From an uncultured Succinivibrio sp. (GTDB taxonomy: Bacteria > Pseudomonadota > Gammaproteobacteria > Enterobacterales > Succinivibrionaceae), in contig CAAGLL010000090.1 in the NCBI GenBank assembly GCA_900770725.1, forward strand, positions 24,489-88,488: DNA of 64,000 nucleotides, given 5' to 3'. The translations under genes and the position numbers were made by a program. Numbering within the stretch: position 1 is the first letter of the stretch; every line of letters starts with the position of its first letter. Positions 24,597-32,285 of this stretch are shown one piece after another. A model generated the notes under the pieces. That model had not been told where the DNA came from. It saw only the letters and a list, made by a program, of their open reading frames with translations, and ran no database searches.

Positions 24597-25313
24597 ATGG
24601 GATTCAAGCGCCTTGCGGCGGCATTGGCCATCGCGATGCTGCCGTGCTGCGCGTTCGCGCTGCAGCAGTCATCCTATGACGCGGTGACCAGCTCCCAGGC
24701 CTTGGCGGCCCGCGAGCACCTCGACACGCTCAAGGACGCGGCCGTGAAGGACGGCACCAACACCGAGGTCTACACCACCGAGCAGTTGAACCGCATCATC
24801 GAGGATCAGATGCTCTTTTCCGTCGTGCGCGACCACGATCGCTGCCAGTTCACGCCGGACATCGAGGATCGCGCCAGGCTCGTCAAGATCCCGGCCTTCA
24901 TGTTCGCGTGGGGCGACATGCTGGTGAGCGGCGTGTGCGTCACCAAGGATCAGGATCTGGGGCTCTCCTACATGAAGCGCGCCGCCGAGAGCGCGTATGC
25001 GCCAGCGCTCGAGCGCCTGGCGTTCTACTACGAGCGCGGCTACTTCGTGCCCAAGGACCGCCAGCTCTCCGAGCGCTACATGCACACCTCGGCGGTGCTC
25101 GGCTCCAAGACCGGCAGGCTCGGCTGGGCGGACATGCTGGTGCGCGGCTTCGGCACGCCCTCGATGTACGAGGAGGCCTACAGCTGGCTCTACCATGCCA
25201 ACTACGCCGACGAGTACAGCAAGCTCAAGCAGCAGTACCTTGAGAAGGAGCTGCAAAAGCGCATGCCGCCCAACGTGGTCGCCCGCGATCAGGAGTTCGC
25301 ATACGACTACTGA
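24597..25313 (+). CDS. motX: MotX-like Sel1-repeat protein of the polar flagellar motor
   Basis: 238 residues. A signal peptide (residues 1-21, cleavage near AFA-LQ) is followed by Sel1/TPR-like helical repeats (about 95-200). From memory of Vibrio MotX, the matching blocks are VYTTEQLNRIIE, WGDMLVSGVCV, AAES-x-APALERLAFYYERG and KRMPPNVVAR. MotX forms the T ring that holds the sodium-driven stator PomAB in polar flagella. I choose the ATG at 24597 because AGGGAGGGG lies directly before it; the ATG 42 bases earlier lacks one. No other flagellar gene is nearby. A generic Sel1-repeat protein is the alternative. Confidence 0.7.
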   Translation: MGFKRLAAALAIAMLPCCAFALQQSSYDAVTSSQALAAREHLDTLKDAAVKDGTNTEVYTTEQLNRIIEDQMLFSVVRDHDRCQFTPDIEDRARLVKIPAFMFAWGDMLVSGVCVTKDQDLGLSYMKRAAESAYAPALERLAFYYERGYFVPKDRQLSERYMHTSAVLGSKTGRLGWADMLVRGFGTPSMYEEAYSWLYHANYADEYSKLKQQYLEKELQKRMPPNVVARDQEFAYDY

Positions 25314-25330
25314 TAGGAAAAGGTCCTGAG

Positions 25331-25368
25331 CAAAGCCGCCGCAAGGCGGCTTTGCCGTCTTCTGACGG
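25331..25368 (+). terminator. GCAA-loop hairpin plus second hairpin after motX
   Basis: A 10-bp stem (25331-25340 with 25345-25354) has a GCAA loop and a 16-base core identical to that of the mdh hairpin. It is followed by CCGTC-TTCT-GACGG (25355-25368). No clear T-tract. Confidence 0.55.
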
Positions 25369-25466
25369 CGCTTCTAGCTGGCCGCGGGGATCCTGGGCAT
25401 GAACTTGGGGCGTGCAGATTGTACAATTGGTGCGGTTTCAACTTTTCAACCAAATGAGGCACCAGG

Positions 25467-26840
25467 ATGTTTGACAACCTTACCGCAAGGCTCTCCCGCA
25501 CGCTCAAGAACATCAGCGGCAAGGGCAGGCTCACCGAAGACAACATCAAGGACACCATGCGCGAGGTGCGCACGGCGCTGCTCGAGGCTGATGTCGCGCT
25601 GCCGGTGGTCAAGTCCTTCACCCAGAGGGTCAAGGAGAGGGCCCTGGGCAAGGAGGTGGCGCTGAGCCTGACCCCGGGCCAGGAGTTCATCCGCGCCGTC
25701 TACGACGAGCTCGTCAACACGATGGGCGGCGAGAACGCCGCCATCAACCTCGCCTGCCAGCCTCCTGCGGTGATCCTGATGGCAGGCCTCCAGGGCGCCG
25801 GCAAGACCACCAGCGCCGCCAAGCTCGCCCTCTATCTCAAGGAGAGGCTGCGCAAGAAGGTGATGCTGGTCTCAGCCGACGTCTACCGCCCGGCCGCCAT
25901 CGACCAGTTGAAGACTCTCGCCTCCCAGTGCGGGGCTGGATTCTTCCCCTCTGACACCTCGCAAAAGCCCGTGGACATCGCAAACGCCGCCTTGAAGCAG
26001 GCGAAGCTTGAGGCCTACGACGTGCTCATCGTCGATACCGCAGGTCGCCTTGCCGTGGACGAGGCGATGATGAAGGAGATAGCCGAGCTCCACAAGGCGC
26101 TCAACCCGATTGAGACCTACTTCGTCGTCGACGCGATGACCGGCCAGGACGCCGCCGTCACCGCCAAGGCCTTTTCAGATGCGCTGCCGCTCACGGGCGT
26201 GATCCTCACCAAGGCCGACGGCGACGCCCGCGGCGGCGCGGCCCTGTCCGTGCGTGAGATCACCGGCAAGCCCATCAAGTTCATCGGCATGGGCGAGAAG
26301 ATCGAGGCCCTGGAGCCCTTCCACCCCGACCGCATCGCCTCGCGCATCCTCGACATGGGCGACATGCTCTCGCTCATCGAGGATCTGCAGCGCAAGACCG
26401 ACATGGGCGAGGCCAAGAAGTTCGCCGACAAGATAAAGAAGGGGCAGGGCTTCACCTTCGAGGACTTCAAGGCCCAGATGCTCCAGGTCAAGAAGATGGG
26501 CGGCATGGGCGGCCTGCTCTCGCACCTGCCGGGCGCGGGGCAGCTTGCCGAGCAGGTCAAGGGCAAGCTCAACGAGAAGATGATCGACCACATGATCGCG
26601 ATCATCGACTCGATGACCCGCAAGGAGCGCGAGCACCCTGAGATCATCAAGGCCTCGCGCAAGCGCCGCATCGCCATGGGCGCCGGCGTCCAGATCTCCG
26701 AGGTCAACCAGCTCCTGCGCCAGTTCGACGGCATCAGCAAGATGATGAAGAAGATGAAGGGCGGCAAGCTCGGGCGCATGGCCGGCATGATGAAGTCGAT
26801 GATGGGCGCCGGACGCTTCCCCGGCATGCCCGGCCGCTAG
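25467..26840 (+). CDS. ffh: Signal recognition particle protein Ffh
   Basis: 457 residues. Ffh is the SRP GTPase that binds 4.5S RNA and signal sequences and delivers ribosomes to FtsY. The N domain is at 1-90. The G domain has GLQGAGKTTSAAKLA near 105, DTAGR near 190 and TKADGDARGG near 248. The methionine-rich M domain starts at about 295 with the RNA-binding segment SRKRRIAMGAG and ends in M/G repeats. It precedes rpsP, as in many gammaproteobacteria. Confidence 0.98.
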   Translation: MFDNLTARLSRTLKNISGKGRLTEDNIKDTMREVRTALLEADVALPVVKSFTQRVKERALGKEVALSLTPGQEFIRAVYDELVNTMGGENAAINLACQPPAVILMAGLQGAGKTTSAAKLALYLKERLRKKVMLVSADVYRPAAIDQLKTLASQCGAGFFPSDTSQKPVDIANAALKQAKLEAYDVLIVDTAGRLAVDEAMMKEIAELHKALNPIETYFVVDAMTGQDAAVTAKAFSDALPLTGVILTKADGDARGGAALSVREITGKPIKFIGMGEKIEALEPFHPDRIASRILDMGDMLSLIEDLQRKTDMGEAKKFADKIKKGQGFTFEDFKAQMLQVKKMGGMGGLLSHLPGAGQLAEQVKGKLNEKMIDHMIAIIDSMTRKEREHPEIIKASRKRRIAMGAGVQISEVNQLLRQFDGISKMMKKMKGGKLGRMAGMMKSMMGAGRFPGMPGR

Positions 26841-26859
26841 CCAACCCCTGCCGCATGTC

Positions 26860-26899
26860 TGCCCAGGCGCGAAAAATCCTTGATTTCCGCGCCTGGGCA
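26860..26899. repeat. Perfect 12-bp inverted repeat enclosing the rpsP promoter
   Basis: TGCCCAGGCGCG (26860-26871) and its exact complement (26888-26899) flank the -35 box of the rpsP promoter, and the -10 box starts three bases after the second arm. It could be the ffh terminator (no T-tract follows) or an operator. Confidence 0.6.
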
Positions 26900-26907
26900 A
26901 GTATAAT
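26880..26907 (+). promoter_or_regulatory. Promoter of the rpsP-rimM-trmD-rplS operon
   Basis: TTGATT (26880-26885), a 16-base spacer and TATAAT (26902-26907). The leader that follows carries a 9-bp hairpin (26935-26943 with 26949-26957), just before the ribosome site of rpsP. Confidence 0.7.
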
Positions 26908-26979
26908 GGTGCGACTGTGTTTTTAGTAGTTTTAACATTCCGCCGCTTGCGGAATGTTCACATTTAAAGGTAATGCGAA

Positions 26980-27363
26980 ATGGTAGTCATTCGTTTACGT
27001 CGCTTAGGCGCCAACAAACGTCCTTTCTATCACGTTATTGTCGCCGATCAGCGTTTTGCCACCTCCGGCCGCTTCATTGACCAGCTCGGCTTCTTCAACC
27101 CGATCGCTTCGGGCAAGGAAGTCCGCCTGCGCCTCGACGTTGAGAAGATCAACGCCTGGATCGCCAAGGGCGCCCAGCCTTCCGAGCGCGTCAAGCGCCT
27201 CCTCAAGGAGAACGAGATGGGCGCTGAGGCCGTGATGAAGGCCAAGCAGGAGAAGCACGACAAGGCCGTCGCCGCCAAGAAGGCTGCCAAGGCCGAGGCT
27301 GAGAAGAAGGCCGCTGAAGAGGCCAAGGCCGCCGAAGCCCCCGCTGAGGGCGCGCAGGCCTGA
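26980..27363 (+). CDS. rpsP: 30S ribosomal protein S16
   Basis: 127 residues. The S16 core occupies residues 1-82, with MVVIRLRRLGANKRPFYHV at the start and the WIAKGAQPSERV segment near 61. An Ala/Lys/Glu-rich helical tail of about 45 residues makes it longer than E. coli S16 (82). First gene of an operon; its stop overlaps the rimM start (TGATG). Confidence 0.98.
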   Translation: MVVIRLRRLGANKRPFYHVIVADQRFATSGRFIDQLGFFNPIASGKEVRLRLDVEKINAWIAKGAQPSERVKRLLKENEMGAEAVMKAKQEKHDKAVAAKKAAKAEAEKKAAEEAKAAEAPAEGAQA

Positions 27364-27914
27364 TGTCACCTGCCGCTGAAAAGGCAGGCGACTCACCGCG
27401 TCCCATGGGCCGGCTGGGTTCGGCCTATGGATTGAAGGGGTGGATGAAGATCCAGTCCTTCACAAGCAGACCCGAGGACCTTTTTGACTACTCGCCATGG
27501 TACATCCGCCGGCGCGGGGAGGAATGGCGCGAGGTCCGGGTCGAAGAACATGCAGAGCACGGCAGCGGTTTCATCGCCAAGCTGTGCGGCTGCTCCAGCC
27601 CCGAGGAGGCCAAGGCCTTCGCGGGGATGGAAATAGGGATCAGGCGCTCAAGCCTGCCCAAGGCGCCAGAAGGCGCCATCTACCTGCAGGACCTCATAGG
27701 CTGCAAGGTGGTTGGCATCAATGGCGCAATGCTCGGCAAAGTGCTGAGAATCTGGGATCACGGAGCCGCCCCCGTAATGGAGGTGTCTCCCTCTGACCGC
27801 CCGGCATCCGGCAATAAGGACAGCATCCTCATTCCGTATGTCGCCGGCCCGATCGTCACGGAGGTTGATCTCTCCTCGAAGACGGTTAGGGTAGAGTGGG
27901 GCGAGGACTACTGA
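27363..27914 (+). CDS. rimM: Ribosome maturation factor RimM
   Basis: 183 residues. RimM binds S19 and assists 30S head assembly. The N-terminal domain has GRLGSAYGLKGWMKI near residue 16, and a PRC-barrel domain begins near 100 (IYLQDLIGCKV) and ends with the VDLSSKTVRVEW segment. An ATG overlapping the rpsP stop is used. Gene order rpsP-rimM-trmD-rplS is the conserved one. Confidence 0.97.
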   Translation: MSPAAEKAGDSPRPMGRLGSAYGLKGWMKIQSFTSRPEDLFDYSPWYIRRRGEEWREVRVEEHAEHGSGFIAKLCGCSSPEEAKAFAGMEIGIRRSSLPKAPEGAIYLQDLIGCKVVGINGAMLGKVLRIWDHGAAPVMEVSPSDRPASGNKDSILIPYVAGPIVTEVDLSSKTVRVEWGEDY

Positions 27915-27918
27915 CCAT

Positions 27919-28662
27919 ATGATGTGGTTCGGCTGTGTCTCGCTCTTTCCGGAGATGTTCGCAGCGGTTACGGAGTCGGGCGTGACCCGCAGGGCGTGCA
28001 GGAACGGACTCATCGATGTCCGCCTGTACAACCCGCGGGACTTCACGCACGACGCCTACCACTCCGTGGACGACAAGCCCTACGGTGGCGGGCCTGGAAT
28101 GCTCATGAGCGTCCAGCCGCTGCGCGACGCAATCCATGCCGCCAGGCATGACGCGCCCTCCGGGACCAAGGTAGCTTGCATGTCCCCTCAGGGCGTGCAG
28201 CTCGATCACTCTCTGGTCACGCGATTCCACGATTGGGGTTCGGTGATCCTCGTGTGCGGACGCTACGAGGGCATCGACGAGCGCGTCCTTCAGACTGAAG
28301 TCGATCTGGAGGTGTCGGTCGGTGACTACGTGCTGTCAGGGGGTGAACTTCCTGCCATGTGCATCATCGACGCGGTTTCAAGGATGGTTCCCGGAGTGCT
28401 CGGGAACATCCGGAACGCCGAAGAGGATTCGTTCGCGCAGGGGCTGCTCCACTACCCCCAGTACACCAGGCCCGAGGTCATCGACGGCCTCAGGGTGCCG
28501 GAGGTGCTGATGAGCGGCGACCACGAAAGGATCCGGCGCTGGCGGCTTGAGCAGTCGCTGGGGCGCACCTACGAGCGCCGCCCCGACCTCATCAAGTCGC
28601 GGACCCTGACCAAGGAGGAGTCGAAGCTTTTGGCCGAGTACCTCCGCGAAAAGGGAAACTGA
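27919..28662 (+). CDS. trmD: tRNA m1G37 methyltransferase TrmD
   Basis: 247 residues. TrmD methylates G37 next to the anticodon and so prevents frameshifting. It is a SPOUT knot enzyme. DDKPYGGGPGML lies near residue 50, the knot segments CGRYEGIDERV and GDYVLSGGELPAM lie near 113 and 133, and the SGDHERIRRWR loop near 200. Follows rimM by 4 bases. Confidence 0.98.
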   Translation: MMWFGCVSLFPEMFAAVTESGVTRRACRNGLIDVRLYNPRDFTHDAYHSVDDKPYGGGPGMLMSVQPLRDAIHAARHDAPSGTKVACMSPQGVQLDHSLVTRFHDWGSVILVCGRYEGIDERVLQTEVDLEVSVGDYVLSGGELPAMCIIDAVSRMVPGVLGNIRNAEEDSFAQGLLHYPQYTRPEVIDGLRVPEVLMSGDHERIRRWRLEQSLGRTYERRPDLIKSRTLTKEESKLLAEYLREKGN

Positions 28663-28697
28663 AGGTTTTTGTTTAATTTATTGGCAGGTATTTTCAA

Positions 28698-29048
28698 ATG
28701 TCCAGCAGTCCCATCATTGACGAGCTCGAGAAAGAGCAGCTTCGCACCGACATCCCCGAGTTCTTCCCGGGCGACACCGTCAGGGTTGAGGTCCGCGTGG
28801 TCGAGGGCGACAAGTCCCGTCTCCAGGCCTTCGAGGGCAACGTCATCGCCAAGCGCAACCGCGGCCTGAACTCCTCGTTCACCGTCCGCAAGATCTCCTC
28901 CGGCGAGGGTGTCGAGCGCGTCTTCCAGACCCACTCCCCGCTCATCGCTTCCGTGACCGTCACCCGCCGCGGCGACGTCAGGCGCGCGAAGCTCTACTAC
29001 CTCCGCAAGCTTGCCGGCAAGGCCGCCCGCATTCGCGAGAAGGTCTGA
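28698..29048 (+). CDS. rplS: 50S ribosomal protein L19
   Basis: 116 residues, standard length. FFPGDTVRVEVRVVEG near residue 21, the FEGNVIAKRNRG segment near 49 and the C-terminal LYYLRKLAGKAARI identify L19. Last gene of the rpsP operon, followed by a strong terminator. Confidence 0.98.
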   Translation: MSSSPIIDELEKEQLRTDIPEFFPGDTVRVEVRVVEGDKSRLQAFEGNVIAKRNRGLNSSFTVRKISSGEGVERVFQTHSPLIASVTVTRRGDVRRAKLYYLRKLAGKAARIREKV

Positions 29049-29078
29049 TCCTCACAAGGATTGCAGCTTCATTCAAAG

Positions 29079-29104
29079 AACCCGGCCGCCGCGCCGGGTT
29101 TTTT
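29079..29104 (+). terminator. Rho-independent terminator of the rpsP operon
   Basis: AACCCGGC (29079-29086) pairs with GCCGGGTT (29093-29100), ending in a run of six T (29099-29104). Confidence 0.9.
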
Positions 29105-29154
29105 GCGCCCGCCTGCGCTACACTCTCCCCACCACGTGGAATGGAGATTGAGCC

Positions 29155-29952
29155 ATGGACCTCACCGTAATCGTCCTCACGCACAACGAGGAGCGCAACA
29201 TCAGGCAGTGCCTTGAGAGCGCCCTGCCGCTTGGCGCGCAGATCCTGGTGCTCGACGAGCAAAGCACCGATGACACCTGCTCGATAGCCAGGGCCATGGG
29301 AGCCCGCGTAATCGACGTCCCTGCCGGGGTGAAGGGCTTTGGGTCCAAGCGCCGCTTTGCAGTATCCAAAGCCAGGACCGATCTCGTGCTCCACCTCGAC
29401 GCCGACGAGCGCCTGACCCCTGAGCTCGTAGCGGAGCTTAAGTCGGTCCTTCCCTCGCTTTCGCGGGAGTGCGTCATCGAGATCCCAAGGCTCACCTACC
29501 TCTTTGGCACCCCGATCCGCCACTGCGGCTGGTACCCCGACCGCAAGCGCCGCCTCTATGACCGCACCCACACCGATTTTGACGAGAAGCTGGTGCACGA
29601 GGACGTGCCGTTGCCTGAGGGATCGCGCGTCGTGGCGCTCACGCATCCGCTTTTGCACTATTCCTACCCTGATCTTGAGGACTTCTGGCGCAAGCAGGGC
29701 AGCTACCCCGTGCTCTGGGGGCGCGACCGCGCATCCCGCGGCAAGCGCTGCTCTCTCATCTCGATCCCGTTCCGCGCGCTGTTCTTCTTCATAAAGACCT
29801 ATGTGATCCGCCTGGGGTTCCTCGATGGCAGGGCCGGACTCTGGCTTTCCATAGCCAACATGGGCTACGAGGCGTCAAAGTACCTGAGCCTCTATGAGGA
29901 CGGGCGCGAGCTCGACGCAAAGAAGCGCGGCAAGGACGAGGGGAAGCGCTGA
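29155..29952 (+). CDS. Family 2 glycosyltransferase, LPS-core WaaE/KdtX-like
   Basis: 265 residues. The GT-A fold is clear: VIVLTHNEERNI at residue 5, LDEQSTDDT near 38 and the nucleotide/metal motif LHLDADER near 79. The middle segment with F-G-x-P-I-R-H-C-G-W-Y-P, R-R-L-Y-D and KLVHEDVP resembles the beta-1,4-glucosyltransferases WaaE/KdtX that modify inner-core LPS. A hydrophobic stretch (about 200-215) may contact the membrane. Likely acceptor is the LPS inner core, but the precise sugar is not visible. Transcribed alone. Confidence 0.8.
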   Translation: MDLTVIVLTHNEERNIRQCLESALPLGAQILVLDEQSTDDTCSIARAMGARVIDVPAGVKGFGSKRRFAVSKARTDLVLHLDADERLTPELVAELKSVLPSLSRECVIEIPRLTYLFGTPIRHCGWYPDRKRRLYDRTHTDFDEKLVHEDVPLPEGSRVVALTHPLLHYSYPDLEDFWRKQGSYPVLWGRDRASRGKRCSLISIPFRALFFFIKTYVIRLGFLDGRAGLWLSIANMGYEASKYLSLYEDGRELDAKKRGKDEGKR

Positions 29953-29964
29953 GGCAATAGCCCC

Positions 29965-29995
29965 TTCCTATGTCCGACCATAGGAAAATCGTTTT
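29965..29995 (+). terminator. Terminator after the glycosyltransferase
   Basis: TTCCTATG pairs with CATAGGAA around a TCCGAC loop, followed by AATCGTTTT. A second inverted repeat, GGACAAG/CTTGTCC (29996-30017), follows at once. Confidence 0.55.
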
Positions 29996-30219
29996 GGACA
30001 AGGCCGGGCGCTTGTCCGACAATTGCTGATGCACCTGCAGAAGGCGCAGCTGGCTTTGCCTGTGTCCAAGGCAATCTCCATCCGAACATTGCGGCGCGTC
30101 GGCAATGCGCGCCGCCGCCAGCCGCGCCCCCGGCCTCTAGCCCGGGCAGGCGCCGGGGGATCTGCTGATCCCCCCGTTTTCGATTCAAAGCATGGCGCTT
30201 GGCGCCAGAAGGAGCGTCC

Positions 30220-30732
30220 ATGGCAAGCAAGGAGGCACTGAAGGCCCTTGATCCCGCGCGCTACGCCTTGTCCGCAAAGGCCAAGGAAGAGACGGTGGCC
30301 AGCCTTTCAGATCTCGAGTACCAGGTCACCCAGCAGGGGCAGGACGAGGCGCCCTTCAGCGGCGAGTACCTCGACACCAAGACCGCGGGAGTCTACGTCG
30401 ATCGCGTGACCGGCGCGCCGCTCTTCCTGTCATCTGACAAGTTCGACTCCGGCTGCGGCTGGCCGAGCTTCACCAAGCCCATCGACCGCAGCGTCCTTGC
30501 AAAGATCCCCGACAACCGCGGCGGCAGGCGCCTCATCGAGGTGGTCTCGAAGGCAGGCGGCACCAGGCTCGGGCATGTCTTCGGGGACGGGCCCAGGGAG
30601 ACCGGCGGGCTCAGGTACTGCATCAACTCGGCGGCGCTGCGCTTCGTGCCCTATGCCGATCTCGACAAGGAGGGGCTGGGCACGCTCAAGGAGTTCTTTG
30701 GAGGGAAGGCCGATGGGCAGGGAGAGCATTGA
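30220..30732 (+). CDS. msrB: Peptide methionine-R-sulfoxide reductase MsrB, zinc-less form
   Basis: 170 residues. It reduces the R-epimer of methionine sulfoxide in proteins. The substrate motif FDSGCGWPSF is near residue 82, GHVFGDGP near 122 and the catalytic cysteine in RYCINSAALRF near 138. The two CxxC pairs that bind structural zinc in E. coli MsrB are replaced (V-D-R-V and V-S-K-A-G), so this is the zinc-free subtype. The ATG at 30220 has an AAGGAGCG ribosome site. The frame overlaps the next gene by 20 bases. Confidence 0.95.
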   Translation: MASKEALKALDPARYALSAKAKEETVASLSDLEYQVTQQGQDEAPFSGEYLDTKTAGVYVDRVTGAPLFLSSDKFDSGCGWPSFTKPIDRSVLAKIPDNRGGRRLIEVVSKAGGTRLGHVFGDGPRETGGLRYCINSAALRFVPYADLDKEGLGTLKEFFGGKADGQGEH

Positions 30733-31075
30733 GTACTACGATCTGAACCTGAGGTTCTACCTAGACGAGGTCAGAGCCGAGGATCCCAAGCAGGCCGAGG
30801 AGCTTGCACCCCATGTGCAGTCATGCCTCGACGACGCGGTGAGGGCGGCATCCCCGTACCCCGGTCCTTCGCGCGGCGCACTGCGATCGGCGCTCTCCGA
30901 GTACCTTGCGATCAAGAAGATTGTCCAGCCTCTGCTGCCTGGCTACTTCGATGGCTCGGACCCGGACAACCTTACGGCAGAAGACCGCGCCGCCTTCGAC
31001 GCAGGCTTCCGCGAGCTCTCCTCCTTCATCGCAGCCCACCCCGGGGCCTGCTTCCCGCCCGGCTCCTTTGCATAA
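30713..31075 (+). CDS. Small unknown protein overlapping msrB
   Basis: 120 residues; I do not recognise the family. It starts inside the msrB end (20-base overlap) behind a GGAGGGAAGG ribosome site, so coupled translation is likely. The sequence is acidic and helical, with several aromatic residues (YYDLNLRFYLDE near the start). It has no signal peptide, membrane helix or metal motif. Codon use after the overlap matches real genes in the window. A function in methionine sulfoxide repair is possible only by association. Confidence 0.6.
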   Translation: MGRESIEYYDLNLRFYLDEVRAEDPKQAEELAPHVQSCLDDAVRAASPYPGPSRGALRSALSEYLAIKKIVQPLLPGYFDGSDPDNLTAEDRAAFDAGFRELSSFIAAHPGACFPPGSFA

Positions 31076-31194
31076 GCCTGCGCCACGCCCAAGGGACACC
31101 CTGGGGCTTCATGGTCAAAACGGCATGCGCACAACGTTCAACACATTGTGCTTAAAGCAGAAAATCTTAAGAAAGCCCCTGAAGTCCGGGCATG

Positions 31195-31215
31195 AAAAAA
31201 CCGGTCTTAAACCGG
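31195..31215 (-). terminator. Terminator of the initiator tRNA gene
   Basis: Read leftward, CCGGT and ACCGG pair around TTAAG and are followed by six T. It lies 8 bases after the encoded CCA end. Confidence 0.85.
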
Positions 31216-31223
31216 CTGATGAT

Positions 31224-31300
<77 letters not shown>

Positions 31301-31315
31301 TCAAATTGTGGTTGC

Positions 31316-31344
31316 ATGATATACGTGAGTTTGACGCATGTCAA
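31316..31344 (-). promoter_or_regulatory. Promoter of the initiator tRNA
   Basis: On the minus strand a perfect TTGACA (31344-31339), a 17-base spacer and TATCAT (31321-31316). The strongest consensus promoter in the window, about 15 bases before the tRNA. Confidence 0.85.
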
Positions 31345-31435
31345 CCTTTCTGCGGAATTTTCTGCTCTCGCAGTCCGCAGGGGGATGAAAGGCTGATGCC
31401 GCCTGCGCGGGGGCAGTGCCCCCGCGCAGCGCAGA

Positions 31436-31768
31436 TCACTTGCCTTCGGGGTTCTTCACGGCGGAGAACACCGAGTTCTCGCCGCCGAACGGGTTGGGGC
31501 AGTACATCTCGGCATCCCAGTCGTTGTCGTACTTCACACTGCCATCGGGCATCGTGTACTTGAACTTGTACTGGTAGGACGGCTTCTCGCCGAGCTTGAC
31601 GGTGATGGAGCCGCGGAAGGTGCCGTTGGCCTGCTTTTTCATGGCGACGGCCTGCCAGCCGTTGTGCTCGCAGAGGAGGTCAATCTTGGCAGCGCCCTGG
31701 GCGGCCTCCTTCTTCATGTAAAAAGAAACGGTCAGCTTCTTGTCTTTGAATCTCTTTGAAACGCTCAT
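31436..31768 (-). CDS. Stand-alone CBM48/isoamylase-N glycogen-binding domain protein
   Basis: 110 residues that form essentially one carbohydrate-binding module of the isoamylase N-terminal / AMPK beta type. The strand pattern shows the usual sequence: V-S-F-Y near residue 15, H-N-G-W near 35, D/N-G-T-F near 48, Y-Q-Y-K-F near 65, D-N-D-W-D near 80 and PNPFGGENSV near 90. There is no enzyme domain, signal peptide or membrane helix, so it should act in the cytoplasm, probably on glycogen. It is transcribed alone from an AT-rich region. glgA is 9 kb away. The exact partner is unknown. Confidence 0.8.
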   Translation of the reverse strand: MSVSKRFKDKKLTVSFYMKKEAAQGAAKIDLLCEHNGWQAVAMKKQANGTFRGSITVKLGEKPSYQYKFKYTMPDGSVKYDNDWDAEMYCPNPFGGENSVFSAVKNPEGK

Positions 31769-31934
31769 GTTGAACGAACCTCATCCCTTTGAAACTTGAA
31801 TCACGCCTCCTTTAATAATCAACCAGGAGGCTTTTAATGCAGACGCGGCGCATGCAAATGCCGTTCGCCACGATCTGAGGCCATTCTAGCGCAAAAAAAA
31901 TCAAGACAAGCCTATAAAAAAGCCACATTTAATT

Positions 31935-31940
31935 ATTATA
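31935..31940 (-). promoter_or_regulatory. -10 box, probable promoter of the CBM48 gene
   Basis: Perfect TATAAT on the minus strand, about 167 bases before the CBM48 gene start. The -35 region is a weak match (TGGCAA). The leader would be long. Confidence 0.4.
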
Positions 31941-32191
31941 CGACAAAATGCAAACGGTTGCCACGAAATTTGCTTTCAAAAAACGACAAAAATGCCGCTT
32001 TTGCATGTTTTTGGCGAATAGTCAAAAATCAGATCTACAAAGAGAAAAATAGGCGTTTATACATTTTGGCGAAAAATGGCGAAAAATCTGCGTGTACGGA
32101 GCGGCGATTTTTTAACAATCTGTTATACAGAAATTTTTGTTCAGAATTGTGATCGCCTTAAAAAGAAAGCTCGTTTTGTACGCATTTCTCA

Positions 32192-32220
32192 CCGCGATCG
32201 AGCGTCGATCGCCATCGCGG
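32192..32220. repeat. Nested inverted repeat with two GATC sites
   Basis: GCGATCGA (32194-32201) and TCGATCGC (32205-32212) pair around GCG. An alternative outer stem pairs CCGCGAT (32192-32198) with ATCGCGG (32214-32220). It may serve as the mutH terminator on the minus strand. Confidence 0.5.
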
Positions 32221-32285
32221 GGCAGAGCATAGGCACGATCACCTGCCTTGGCATCGAAGTCAGGCAAAGGCGTCTTTGCAGATGG

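Larger units (their letters stand above)
31769..32285. other. AT-rich non-coding island
   Basis: 517 bases, with 31880-32180 very AT-rich in a GC-rich genome. No convincing gene; a 64-codon open frame here has an unlikely composition. It holds three TTATAC motifs (31936, 32057, 32123) and a tandem 10-bp repeat TGGCGAAAAA (32067-32086). Five GATC sites lie within 209 bases, two of them inside a palindrome at 32194-32212. A minus-strand TATAAT at 31940-31935 may serve the CBM48 gene. Confidence 0.6.

Noticed and set aside
31958..32152. Possible 64-residue gene in the AT-rich island
   Set aside because: No ribosome site and a composition that looks like translated AT-rich DNA.
31880..32240. Calling the AT-rich island oriC outright
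   Set aside because: No perfect DnaA boxes and no dnaA, mnmG or mioC nearby; kept only as a finding.
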